Below, in pieces: positions 12,247-23,620 of a stretch of DNA of 64,000 nt. Numbering within the stretch: position 1 is the first letter of the stretch; every line of letters starts with the position of its first letter. A program made the position numbers and the translations under genes. Below the pieces are notes generated by a model. That model had not been told where the DNA came from. It did not search any database and saw only the letters and a list, made by a program, of their open reading frames with translations. This DNA is from Fremontodendron californicum (lineage: Eukaryota; Streptophyta; Magnoliopsida; Malvales; Malvaceae), in contig JAULJL010000002.1 in assembly GCA_030761205.1 (NCBI GenBank), forward strand, positions 39,334,814-39,398,813. Reading direction: 5' to 3'.

Positions 12247-12507
12247 GTTGCTTTTCTATCTTTGAACTGTGAAGTGTAACCTCCTCAACTACAAGGCTTA
12301 TTTTTTGTTTGTAGAGAATAAGATAAGACATCCAACCAAACCAAACGTGACATAACCACGACCATACATATATATATACTTTGTCATGATTTTGCTCTTT
12401 TTTGCTTTGTTTTTTTTTTTTAAAACAAAACAAATTCCCAGCGTCATTCATTTCTCACCGCCTGCCTTACCTATTATGGGAATAACATATTTTTATGCTT
12501 AGTTAAG

Positions 12508-12903
12508 TTAATTTGTAAATTGACTCTTGAATTCATTTTAATGATTTGATATTTTAAAAAAATCTCATAATCAAGTATTTGAATTTGTAATCGTTAGCAT
12601 ATTACCTCCAAATTGAATGGATTAATTAACGCTGTTATATAAAATATTGAAGTGACATGATTAATTAATATTAAATCATCACATGTTAAGTTAAATATTT
12701 TTCTAAATGTTAACATGATATTAACCTGACATGTGGCGACTTAATATTGGTCAAGTAAGCCAGATCAAAATTTTATGTAATGGCATTAGTTTATTGGATT
12801 AACTTGCTTGACGAAAATAAAATTTATGTATTTTATTATGAATTTTTTTGTTTAGATATCAAATTATTAAAAAGTGTATAATTCAATGTCAGTTTACATA
12901 TTA
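12508..12903. mobile_element. AT-rich element with long inverted ends (about 400 bp)
   Basis: The left arm (TTAATTTGTAAATTGACTC, then AATGATTTGATATTTT) matches the reverse complement of the right arm (TTAATATGTAAACTGACATT, then AATAATTTGATATC) over about 50 bases with small gaps. This is a long imperfect inverted repeat typical of foldback-like MITEs. The interior is noncoding. The ends lie in a TTAA context, so a short AT-rich duplication cannot be told from chance. Confidence 0.55.
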
Positions 12904-12984
12904 ACACGGGTCAGACTTGTCTTGGGTAAGAAAAATTGAAAAAATCTGGGCCGCAGCCCAACTCGGCTCGGCCCATGTCTACAT

Positions 12985-14360
12985 CAAAAGCTATCAAAAT
13001 CATATTGAAGGTTATCAAAATAATATCAAAGATTACTAAAATTATTTCAAAAGTTACCAAAAGTATATCCAAAGTTACCATAGTTATATAAAAGATTATC
13101 AAAATCATAATAAATGTTATCAAAATGACAAAATCATATGACATGCTATCATAATCATAAAAGGTTAAAAATCATATCGAAGGTTACTAAAATTATATAA
13201 AAGGTTATCAAAATTGCATCAAAAGCTATTAACATCATCTTAAAGAATAAAGATTATCAAAATCATATCGAATGTTACCAAAATTATATCAAAGGTTACT
13301 AAAAATTATTTTAAAAGTTACCAAAATTGTATAAAAGTTATCAAAATGACATAAGTCATATTAAAGACAATCAAAATCATAAAAAGTTATCAAAATCATA
13401 TCAAAAGTTACACAAAATTATATCGAATGTTATCAAAATTATATCCAAGATTATCAGAATTATATCTAAGATTATGAAAATTATATCAAATGTTACCAAA
13501 ACTATTACAAAGGTTATCAAAATTATATTAAAGTATCAAAATTGTATCAAATGTTATTAAATTATATAATAAGTTACTAAAATCATATCAAAGGTTACCA
13601 AAATTATATCAAAGTTTATCAAAATTATATTAAAAGTTATCAAACTTATACCAAAGATTACCAAAATCAAAATTGAACCAAAGGTTAACAAAATCATATA
13701 AAAGGTTGTCAAAATTATATCAAAGGCTATCAAAATTATATCTAAAGTTATCACAATTGTATCAAAAGTTACTAACATTACATCAAAGGTTATCAAAATC
13801 ATATAAAAGGCTATCAAAATCGTATTGAAGGCAACCAAAATTATTTCAAAAATTACCAAAAGTATATTCAAGGTTATCAAAACTATATGAAAGGTTATAA
13901 AATCATATCAAAGGTTAACAAAATTATATCCAAGGTTGTCAAAATTATATCAAAGATTATGAAAATTATATCAAAGGTTATCAAAACTATACCAAAATTA
14001 TTCCAAACATTACCAAAATTATATCAAAAGTTATCAAAATTACAAAAGGTTATCAAAATTATATTAAAGGTTACTAAAATTATAACCAAGGTTAATAAAA
14101 TCATATCAAAAGTTATCAAAAATGATATCAAAGCTTACCAAAATTATATAAAATGTTACTAATATTATATAGAATGTTACTAATATTATATCAAAGGTTA
14201 CCAAAATTACATCAATAGCTATCAAAATAATATTAAAGGTTATCAAAATTATATAAAAAGCTATCAAAATTATATAATGATGTTAAAATCACATTAACGG
14301 TTATCAAATTACTAAAATCATATTAAATGTTATATTACATATATTTTAAAGGTTATGTAC
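12985..14360. repeat. 21-bp AT-rich minisatellite (about 1.4 kb)
   Basis: Diverged tandem copies of a 21-base unit contain the core GGTTATCAAAATTATATC. At 21 bases per unit the array holds on the order of 65 copies. Because 21 is a multiple of three, stop codons stay in fixed frames and several open frames of 77-107 codons appear on both strands, with a seven-residue period (KVIKIIS on plus, DIILITF on minus). I treat these as repeat artefacts. GC-rich sequence (GGGCCGCAGCCC at about 12,949-12,960) precedes the array. Confidence 0.92.
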
Positions 14361-15289
14361 TTATTGTTACTTACTATATATTTATGTCAAAATCATTCAT
14401 GTATAATCTCATATGATAATATATACGATTGTAATTTAACATAATTTTATGATCCAAATGTCCTATATCATACTGCCAATTTAATCTTAATTATCATATT
14501 TAGTTATATTTTCATGTTATCATTCTCGTCAAGTAAATGATGCTTTAAGGTTTTCTGTAACCTAATAGCTAGATAAATGATATCTTGATTCTTAACTAAT
14601 AAATGTTTTTCTAATATTCTTTTAAAACATTATTATTATTGTTCTTAACAATAAATTTGACAATGTTGTTCTCATAAAAAAATTTAATAAAAAAAAATCA
14701 ATATTTAATTTAAATAAAAAAAATTATCAATTGAGAAAATTTTATTTTAATAAAGACTTTAATATTTAAAAAAAATAAAAAATAATGCATAATTTATTAA
14801 TTTAATAAGAAAATCAATAATTAAGGATAAAATGGTTAATTTAATAAATTATCAATGACATGTATTTTTTTCACTATTTGCACTTTTAAAATTGGTACTT
14901 TTATATATAGTATTGATATTGATATATAACACACAAAAATAATACGAATATGATACGAATACATAGATTGCCAAGTCTAGCTAAAATTTTAACTGATTAA
15001 AGGATTTTATTTTAATCTACAAGAAAGACCCAAGAGGAAAGTAATATGTTTTTTTTTTTTATATAATATTCTAAACAAGAACTGAACAGAGGTTCTGGTA
15101 CATTGAATTTTGCTTGGTAAACTTTGTATTTGTAAGGAGAAATGAGAGCAAAGTAAGCAGATTTAAGAGCTTACAGAACATTAAAAAGGAGGGTAAAAAA
15201 GATTCACTGGAATTTTCATGTAATAAATGTAATCTGCACAGAAAAATCTTGATGAATTTCTCTTGTACACCTATTAATTTAAAGTTTTT
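14361..15289. other. AT-rich intergenic DNA
   Basis: Mostly poly-A/T-rich sequence after the minisatellite, with a fragment at about 14,925-14,980 (ATACGAATATGATACGAAT, then ATTGCCAAG) that resembles the end of the repeat in the neighbouring gene's intron. Otherwise I see nothing until the acyltransferase gene's 3' end. Confidence 0.5.
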
Positions 15290-18201
15290 CTATGCTTTAT
15301 TGGTCCCTATTGCTGCCTCCTTCATTTCAAGTAAGGCATCTTCAAAGCATTTAGCCAGAAACTCTGGGTCAGGGATGATATCTTTAGCTACAAGAATCTG
15401 CATTTCAGCCCTACCAGCATAGCTCAACATGTGCATTGTGATAGCCTGCATTCACAATAGAAAAAACTTGAGTCATGAACTAAATGCAATTCATCAGATC
15501 AAATAGACCTAGTAGCTCAACTGGTTAACGCAGCCACACTTAAGAGGTGACATTCAGTAGATCTGGAATTTGAATCCCAATATCTGCAATCTTTTCTCTT
15601 ATCCCTAAGATGCGGCCTCTTATTTACCGAAAAAAACTGATGGGATGTTTTACCTGTGGTAGGCTGGATGTATTGACCTTAATGCTAGAGATTGGGTTGC
15701 CTGCAAGGGTAATTTCCTCTAGAGGGCCAATTAAGTTCGAGACCGTGAAGGTAGTATTGCAGAGGAGTTTGTAATTAAGCAAACAAGCATACTGCAATAC
15801 CCAAGAAAAAGAAAGTTATTCACAAAGAATGCAATTAGTAGACAAAAACATAAAAAAGAATTGTTTTCTGAGGTTTCATTGATCAATTTGTTTTGCTCTA
15901 CCTTTGGTCCTAGCAATGACATTACAAGATCCCCGATTCTGTATGAGAAATAAGCCTCCAGAGAGTGTTTCTTCCTATCAATCATCGCCTTTGCTCTCTT
16001 CAAATACTCTAAAGGATTATTACCACCTTTATGATAGTAAACAGGAAGGAGAGTTACACCAAATTTGTTACCCCATCGTGCTTCTGAATTGCCCTTCATT
16101 AATTTGGATAGGTCCTTCACAAAGAAAAGCCATCACCATCCACCCACATTAGGATGTCAGAACTCCAATGAATTTCTAACATAGAAAAAAAGATATGGCG
16201 TAGGAAATCAGAAAGCTGAAAGCTGAAACTAACCTGCAACCCTGGTTGTGCTCTTAAATTAACCATAGCTACCCCTGTCATACGTAGGCCCTCATGCAAG
16301 GCTAAGAACAAGCATTAAAGTCCATCAGTTGTAGATATTACACTCTTCATTTTTCTTAAATTATTTGTATTTGATTTATGTCCGACACATATTCGGACAT
16401 GGGTATAAGGGTATGAATATAATCCTTCAAATATAAAAAAAAAAAATTAAAAGAAATTAAGTATACCCGTGTCGGATACATACCCGTATCCGACACTCAC
16501 TTTCAGATAACATAGGTTGCATATGTTTGATTAAAATGTAGGACAGAGTAAGTCTTTTTTTTTTTTTTTTCCTGTAAACAAACTTTACCATTTGGTGCTC
16601 GATGATCTAAATATCTAGATAGCCCAGATGACACCACCCCAAAGAGGACATCATTAATGGTCTGCATATTTGCATAAGATCAGGAAAGGTGTAGCATAAT
16701 TGGAGATTAATCAAAAACAATAAGAATTGCCCATATGAAATTGTTAATTACACAATGGGAGATAACAACTTCAATGTGATTTGAATCTAAAACCTCCAAA
16801 TTAAAGTCTTAAATACTATTAACTTTTAGGGTGTTCCCTTGAGAACATTAATCCACAAAATGAAGGTCGAATATTTGTCTTTTGTCATTAGTAGAATTTA
16901 ACTATTTTGGGAATTTGGCCAAATAAATAAACTATTCTGAGAAACCTCCGTGTGTAAAATTTAAAAAATAAATGATATGCCATTTAAAGTAAAAAAATAA
17001 TTGACAGGTCCTCCCCAATTTTGAAGAAAAACAGCAGATTGGGGCAAATTATCCAAGTTCAGTGCAAAATGTGAAAAAATCCAAAACCATCCTAAAAATG
17101 ATGATAATTATGATAAAGCCATTACCTAACCTAACTACCCAATATAAATTCTAGCTTGAAACATTCAAGGCCGGGGAGAACCTTGATTGGAAAATTAGTT
17201 GTAAAATAAAAAATTAAAACAATAAAACACCTTATAAATCTGGTTTTATAACAATCCAAACACTAATTGGCTTTCAGGTTAGGATTTAGGGTCAATTTCC
17301 CCCCCTAAAATATAAATGGTAAATAAGGGAGTATTAGTAAATAGAAATCTGAGGCCTAAAAACCAGAGTTATGGTGTAAAATTAATATATATTTTTTGTC
17401 ACTTACAGTGTTGGGAATAGCCTTTTTCACCTCCTTCATGTCCTCAAGCAAGAACCTAGCAGTAGCCAGTTTCCTGGGCCAGAGCTCCACCCCGTCACCA
17501 CCTGTAATCGCCGTTTTCGTGTCACATACCAATAAACTCCTGACCACAAACTCCATAACAAACATCAAATTGAACCAAACCATCTTCAAAAACGCCCAGA
17601 AGACAGCAAACAACCAAAACCAATCCCTTCCTTTCCCGCCCTTAAATTCCGCGCTCTTCTCGGGAGCCATCCTGGGAAGCGCATCCGCATCATCTGTCCT
17701 CCTGCAGCTGGCCATCAACATGGACATCAAAGAGATCCCATCACCTAAAGCATGATGAATCCTGAACACAGTGCACTTGTGCGCCATCAAGATATGTATT
17801 TCCCACAAGGGTTTGTCCGTACTTAAAGGACTACTCACTGATAAATCCGCTACGTACTGATTCACTGCAGCTTCATCTTCTTCTTCAGTGCTAAAATATT
17901 GGCTTTCGTCCAGGAAATTGCCTGATTTATCGAGCCGGTTATTGATGACGATGACATGTTGGTCAATGTCCAGCTGGGTTCTTCTCCAGTGCTCAGACCC
18001 GTTTTTGTCACGAACTAGCAGGCTGCAGAATCTGGGGTGCTGGACCATCAAGGAAGACTTAAGAGTCGATTTTATAGCATCTATGTCAATGGGGTTTTTG
18101 ACACGGGCGATACAGTGGATGACGACGTTTGTTTGTGGCTGAAGAAAGAGGCGGCCGGCAGGAGTCAGTGGTTCGTCAGAGAAAGTTTCCGGACAGGCCA
18201 T
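15290..18201 (-). CDS. wax ester synthase/diacylglycerol acyltransferase (WSD1-like)
   Basis: Six minus-strand exons (18201-17407, 16661-16589, 16301-16234, 16114-15902, 15791-15654, 15445-15290) join to 480 aa, the usual plant WSD length. The family transfers an acyl chain from acyl-CoA to a fatty alcohol, giving wax esters, or to diacylglycerol, mainly at the ER. The start MACPETFSDEPLTPAGRLF and the active-site motif HHALGDG (residues 149-155, HHxxxDG) are diagnostic. A hydrophobic segment at about 193-222 is the likely membrane anchor. The later exons encode TINDVLFGVVSSGLSRYL, GLRMTGVAMVNLRAQPGL and, near the end, SNLIGPLEEITLAGNPI, all conserved in the C-terminal WSD domain. No stop or frameshift was seen, so it looks functional. 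Which substrate it prefers cannot be read from the sequence. Confidence 0.94.
15508..15600 (+). mobile_element. tRNA-derived SINE-like element in WSD intron 5
   Basis: A box A-like TAGCTCAACTGG (15513-15524) and a box B-like GGAATTTGAATCCC (15565-15578) lie about 40 bases apart, as in tRNA-derived SINEs. The 3' part (AATATCTGCAATCTTTT) recurs in the copy at about 29,105-29,190. It does not fold as a complete tRNA, lacking a matching acceptor stem. Confidence 0.65.
16371..16515 (-). mobile_element. short TIR element, copy 3 (WSD intron 2)
   Basis: Read on the minus strand it begins CTATGTTATCTGAAAGTGAG and carries the family motifs GTGTCGGATACGGGTATG and CCATGTCCGAATATG. The opposite terminus is eroded. 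It accounts for about half of intron 2 (16302-16588). Confidence 0.7.
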
Positions 18202-19391
18202 GAGTGGGGAAAAAGAAGGGTAATTGGATTCTTCAAATGTCAGTGACCGGACAATGTACTTTTTGACCTGTTGTGAAGTAAACTAAGCTAAACTGAAGCG
18301 TATTTTGGTGAGAAAGGGCAATGAAACTGTAGCACTCTCCTTTGTATAACAGATTGGTGCCTGTCCGAATGTGGGGCTGAGATAAAAGAAGCAATAAAAG
18401 TCACGCCAAAAAACCTAGTCCCTAATTGATGTATGGTGACAATTTGTCCGAGTCAGGAAACAGGAAGGTGGAACTAAGGCTACCAAGTACCAAACTCTTA
18501 CCTCTGGCAGAAGGATTTTTTTTTTTGATTTGGTGGCGTACTTTAGTATGGTCAACATTAACTTTTTTGTTTTCGATAATTTATTAGTAGAGGAAAATTT
18601 TAAAGGAAATTTTTTACTATGAGCTTCCCATCAGTTTGGGATATTTCAAATCGTTAAATTATTAAAATAATATATGAACTGTTGATATAAAATTTAGATT
18701 TAAAAATAAGATGCAATTGGTTAACCCAATAAATATCTTTCCTTTTTATTTTCTCAATCAATTTCTCTCAATTTTTTTCGTTTATATCATTTGGATGCAA
18801 AAACCTTAGAATTTAAGTTCAAAAAGATTTCTTCCTCTCGCTCACCGTCAACTCCGCTGATCTTCTTTGTCATTATCATCGTTAGCTCCTCTCTCAGCAT
18901 TCTCAGCTCGGCTCTCACCATTGTCATCTTCAACTCCATCGGTCCTGACTATCATCATCGTTTCTTCAATTAGGTAGTTTCACCAAAATCAATCTCTCAA
19001 ATTTAATTTTGATTTTTTAGATTTGATTTTCTAATGAACCGAACAAAAATTATTGCTCTTTCCTTTTTCAAGGCATTTATTTTTTTCTAGGTTATTTTTA
19101 TATTTTCCTAAGTTTTCGCTTTTGCTGTGGCGACGATGTGATGCAGAGTTCGATTATGGTGTTTAGGCAAAGAGGAGAGGGGGTTAAAGGAGGTCTGTTA
19201 GAGAAGGAATGTGGTTGAAGAGCTCGTTGAAGTATGCCGGTAAGGATGTCATGATGGCAGTAAATTTAAAATATAATAATTTTAACAAATGTCATTAGCA
19301 AAACCCAAAATGCTTTTGATATTGTAACGCGGTTTAGGGCATAGTAATTTTAACAAGTGAAGGAGGAGGAGATCAATATACTCTTGAATCC
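18202..19391. other. intergenic region
   Basis: It contains the acyltransferase promoter side, then AT-rich sequence. A Ser-rich 60-codon frame at 18,791-18,973 has no recognisable homology. GTCATTAGCAAAACCC at about 19,293-19,308 resembles one end of the Mutator-type MITE family seen at 560-821, but I found no partner end. Confidence 0.45.
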
Positions 19392-19965
19392 ATGGTATTC
19401 TTTTCCATTTTCCTTTCTTTTTCTTACTAAGTTTCTCAGCAACCAAACATCTCATTAGGGTTTCACTCCTTCGATTGATGTTTTTCTGTCTTTGTTTTGA
19501 ACATTCCATATGTATTTGATTTATTTAAGTTTTCAATTTTTTTTTGGGTGTAATAATAGTCGAATGAATTTTAATTTAATAAAAAAAAGGAGAAATTTAG
19601 GTTAATTTGTTAATTCTTAAATGCTAATTCCATGTACTTCTAAGGTTCACTGTAAGTAGGTTAAGTTACTTTTTATGATGTTTTTTGAATTCTAGGGATT
19701 ATAAATTTTCCTAATTTTGTAGGCTGATCCTGAACTAGAAGCAATTAGACAAAGAAGGATGCAAGAGCTAATGGCTCAACATGGCGTGGTAATCTATGTC
19801 TTTTCATTTTAATTTATACGAATTGTTTTTATTAAAGAACTCTAAATTGACTTGTTTGTGCTTTTAATTTAATCATACTAATTAGAATTTACTGATAAAC
19901 AGGGGAATCAACAAAACCCTGATTGTTTTATTTTTATTTTTACTACAAAATTTGTAAAGTCATAG
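19392..19965 (+). pseudogene. 5' fragment of a PDCD5 (programmed cell death protein 5) gene
   Basis: The start codon (19392-19394) is followed directly by a GT donor. The next exon (19723-19788) encodes ADPELEAIRQRRMQELMAQH plus GV, and a third begins at 19903 with GNQQNP. This is exactly the N terminus of plant PDCD5, a small (about 125-130 aa) conserved protein associated with apoptosis-like regulation and chromatin or chaperonin binding. After GNQQNPD the frame enters AT-rich sequence and stops at TAG 19963-19965. The whole helical core is missing and I found no continuation downstream to 24.9 kb. The splice sites look intact, so this seems to be a truncated gene copy rather than a processed pseudogene. 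A cryptic continuation elsewhere is not excluded. Confidence 0.75.
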
Positions 19966-20890
19966 TAAAATTTATTATAAATTAATTTGATACTTGATTT
20001 TTTAAAGTTTTGATACACTTAGTGTAACTTTAGTGGGTAATTAGATTAAGGATTTATTTGACAAATTAATTTTTTCTTTAATGTTGATTTTTATTTATCA
20101 AAAATAGATGAGCAAGTATATGGTAGTATTTGTAATGGATTAAGTTAAGTTGCTTAGGTTGAACAAGTTTTTGCTACTTAAAAAAAATATGGATTTCTTT
20201 TCTAATTTAACTTTTACAACAGATTGAAAATCATAAATTTGTATAATATTCATTATTATCTTGCATTTAATTAAGATTTTAATCTATTGTTTTTAAAAAA
20301 TATTATAGTTTTGGAAACACTTTTGAGGAAATTTATTTATGTGAGTTTCAAGCCGTTTTTCAAAATTTTAAAGACTTGTCTTTAATAGCGCTCATGAAAA
20401 GAGACGTTGTCATATGGCTATAAAAGTATTATTGGATATTATATGTTGAAATTATTGTATGAGATGTGTTCAATTAATTAAATGAGATAAATAGTTCAAA
20501 ACATAATTTATCATGCAACTTGATTAGTTTTAACATATTTTTATTAAATCAAAGTTCAATCAAGAGACTATTTCATTTATGCAATTTTTTTTTTTTTAAT
20601 TATCAAAAATTATAATTTTATTTTTATATTAGAATGGTGGTCTCGTGAATTCCCGTGAGTCAATTTTAAAAAAATAAACTTATATAATAATAATAATAAT
20701 AAAAGAAGTAATTTCAAGTTTAATAATATATTATATTAATAAAAATATTTATTATAAGAATAAACATTTTAATTTTTTTAAAGAAAATAATGAAGGATCC
20801 TTACAAAACAATTAATCATTCTATTTAAATAATATAATTATAATTAGCATTAATTTTTAATATCATCATTACTGTCTTCATAAAAATCAT
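19966..20890. other. AT-rich DNA, no gene seen
   Basis: Low-complexity AT-rich sequence follows the broken PDCD5 fragment. No PDCD5 exons, RNA genes or bounded transposons were recognised. Confidence 0.5.
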
Positions 20891-20894
20891 GGAA

Positions 20895-22175
20895 AATGTT
20901 TACATAATTACATGACAACTTTTGATTCCTTTATTTCAGTTACATAAATACATGACAATATCCTTTAGAGTGTGTTTTGATGAGAGATTTCATTTCAATC
21001 AAGGTTTTCAAAAGTCTAAAAATGAATTTACTTGTTTGGCTAAAAATAAGAGAGAATTTCAAAATTTATAAGGAAGGAAATTTGAGCACTTCAAATTCTC
21101 TTTTGAAATTTCACCTAAAGAGTTGGTTTTTCAAAATTTCTCAAAATCTCCTCCCACTTTATTCCAAGGTCCACTATAAAATACAAAACTAAAAAAACAA
21201 ATTATCATTTTATTTAACTATGATATATATTTTTATATTATTAATAATATCTATATATTTTTTCGAATCTAATGATACCCATTTTGCATATTTTTTTATT
21301 TTTAATATAATTATTTCTATTTTATAATTATTTTTTTTATTTCATGAAATTCCAACAGTTTAAATTTCTTTCTAAAAAAATTTATCCAAACAAAATAATT
21401 AGAAATTCTAGCATTTTGAAATAATGCATTTTTAAATGTCTTCATTGTAAATTTCTTCAAAATTTTAAAATTCTCTGTCCAAACACACCGTTAATGATTT
21501 ATGTAATTTGTCATGTTTATATGTAATTTCGGTCATGTTAATACGTAATTTTTTTTTTACATAAATACATGACAATATCCTTTAATGATTTATGTAATTT
21601 GTCATGTTTATATGTAATTTGTTATGTTTATATATAATTGGTCATGTTTATATGTAATTTGTCATGTTTATATGTAAAAAAAATAAAAAAAAAAAATTAC
21701 ATAAATACATGACATTAATCTTTAATAAATTTTATATAATTTTTCATGTTTATATGTAATTGGACATGTTTATATGTAATTTGTCATGTTTATATGCAAA
21801 AAAAAAATTACATAAATACAAGACAACTTTCAGTTACATAAATACATGACAATATCTTATAATGATTTATGTAAGTTGTCATGTTTATATATAATTTGTT
21901 ATGTTTATATGTAATTTGAAATTTGTCATGTTTATATGTAATTTGCCATGTTTATATGTAATTTGTGATGTTTATATGTAATTTTTCATGTTTATATGTA
22001 ATTTGTCATTTGTCATGTTTATATGTAATTTGTCATTTGATCATATTTATATGTAATTTGTCATCTTTATATGTAATTTCTCATGTTTATATATAATTTA
22101 TCATGTTTATATGTAATTTGTCATGTTTATATGTAATTTCTCATGTTTTATATGTAATATTGATCATGTTTATAT
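20895..22175. repeat. tandem and palindromic minisatellite interrupted by a MITE
   Basis: The tandem part repeats about 20-bp units such as ATGTTTATATGTAATTTGTC. Several times a reverse-orientation unit (TTACATAAATACATGACAA) precedes the tandem run, separated by AATATCCTTTAATGA, making palindromic cores near 20,940, 21,560, 21,695 and 21,825. The first core is split by the MITE at 20968-21490. No coding potential was seen. Confidence 0.85.
20968..21490. mobile_element. Tourist-like (PIF/Harbinger) MITE (523 bp)
   Basis: The left end is GAGTGTGTTTTGATGAGAG and the reverse-complemented right end is CGGTGTGTTTGGACAGAG. A 3-bp duplication TTA (20965-20967, 21491-21493) flanks it, which is the preferred PIF/Harbinger target. 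An unoccupied copy of the same site, ATATCCTTTAATGATTTATG, lies at about 21,574-21,593 within the same array, so the insertion boundaries are confirmed internally. There is no transposase frame except a short spurious one. Confidence 0.85.
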
Positions 22176-22299
22176 GTAAAAATTGATGACCTGATAGCCT
22201 GCTATTCAGGTTTTTTAATTTTGAAGCCTACCATAAGCCTATTTTAAAGAGCTCATGGTAGAACCTCCTATTAGTAGAAGTAGATCCAAGTGATTAAAC

Positions 22300-22950
22300 A
22301 TTATTGTTGAAAAAAATTTGAATCGAAAAAAATTAAAATAGAAAAAGTATTTTTGAAAAAAAATTGTAGTTTAAAATTTTAATATTATTGTAAAAAAGTA
22401 TTTACTGTAAATTAAAATATTCAAAATATATATAAAATAAAAAAGTGTAAAATGTAAAAATAATAAATTATTTCATCTTCAAAAAGTGCGTTGAATCGCA
22501 AAATCACTAACATTTTACTTTTTAATTTGGGTATCCAAACTATGTTTTAAATAGTAAAAATCAATTTTTTTATCCGTTTAACATTAATGTTACGGTGAAA
22601 CACAATTTTTGATTTTAAAATTTATGCTAACAGTAATGCTAAACACAACTTTAATGATTTTTTATTTAATTTTACGTATATAACATTATTGTGAAAAGAT
22701 GTTATGATAAATTAAAATATCTAAAAATATATATAAAATAATAAAATTTTAAAGATGTAACGGTAATAAATTTTTTTTCTTGAACTACAAAAATCATTAA
22801 TTTTTGACTTTTTTATTTAGATATTCAAATCATCATTTTAACAGTAAAAATTAAAAAAATTTACCCTATAACATTAATATTATAATAAAACACAATTTTT
22901 AATCTTAAAATTTGTGTCAATAACAATATTAAACACAGCCGTAATATTTT
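22300..22950. repeat. two diverged tandem copies of an AT-rich unit (about 290 bp)
   Basis: AAACACAATTTTTGATTTTA near 22,598 recurs as AAACACAATTTTTAATCTTA near 22,888. The sequences before and after (AAATTAAAATAT with AATATATATAAAAT, and CTAAACACAACTTTAAT versus TTAAACACAGCCGTAAT) repeat in the same order. The copies differ by many substitutions and small indels, so the duplication is old. Confidence 0.65.
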
Positions 22951-23094
22951 TTTTTTCTTTTCCTTTTGTCAATGTAACGGTCCATTTTTATCTGCATACA
23001 GATGTGAGTAGAGATGAGAGATTCACGAGGCCATTGGCTTTATCGTTGTTGTGCCTTTTATGACTTTTCGGCAAACATCAGTCATTTGGCGTGA

Positions 23095-23620
23095 TTGATA
23101 CCTATCAAAATAGTAACTACTGTATCGATGAGTGTATCATTTTTATTTTGATATTAATATATATTGATGTCGATATATTTCGATGTATCGTTTTAAATTT
23201 ATCGATATTTTTCGAATAATTTTTCATATAACTGTATGTATAACTTATTTTCAAATTTTTTAATAAAATATATATTATATACACATGCAAATATCCATCC
23301 ATTACATGTATAAATATATTTTTATGCAAATATAAATTTTAAATATTTAATATCTAAATTTTTTAAACATCAAATAGGTAAAATAAATATTAAAATATTA
23401 AAAAATATAATAAATTATTATTAATTATGTTAAAAAAATTAAAAAAATCAAAATTTTATACTAATTTGTACAGACTGATACATATCGATACTGATCGATA
23501 TTGACCGATATGACCGTACGGGCCGATATCAAAATTGAAACTAAACTAAAATTTTCTGTATCGATTTAGTTAAAAACTAAAACATGCCCGATCGATACTC
23601 ATCACCATAATACCTATCCC
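23095..23620. repeat. ATCGATA-rich AT repeat, probable old transposon
   Basis: Motifs such as TATCGATG, GATGTCGATATATTTCGATG, CATATCGATACTGATCGA and GACCGATATGACCG cluster at both ends of an AT-rich centre, resembling a non-autonomous element with subterminal repeats. I could not fix its boundaries or a target duplication. Confidence 0.4.

Noticed and set aside
13557..13880. Hydrophobic 107-codon minus frame resembling a membrane protein
   Set aside because: It is a 21-bp tandem repeat read in frame; similar frames occur on both strands of the array.
12985..14360. CRISPR-like array
   Set aside because: Units are contiguous and diverged with no unique spacers, and the DNA is plant nuclear.
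15513..15578. Possible tRNA gene
   Set aside because: Box A and B motifs are present but no acceptor or anticodon stem forms; better explained as a SINE.
18791..18973. Ser-rich 60-codon frame, possible small secreted protein
   Set aside because: No convincing signal, promoter or homology; low-complexity sequence.
19283..19308. Pack-MULE carrying the PDCD5 fragment
   Set aside because: A single terminus-like motif was seen, oriented away from the fragment, and no partner TIR or target duplication was found.
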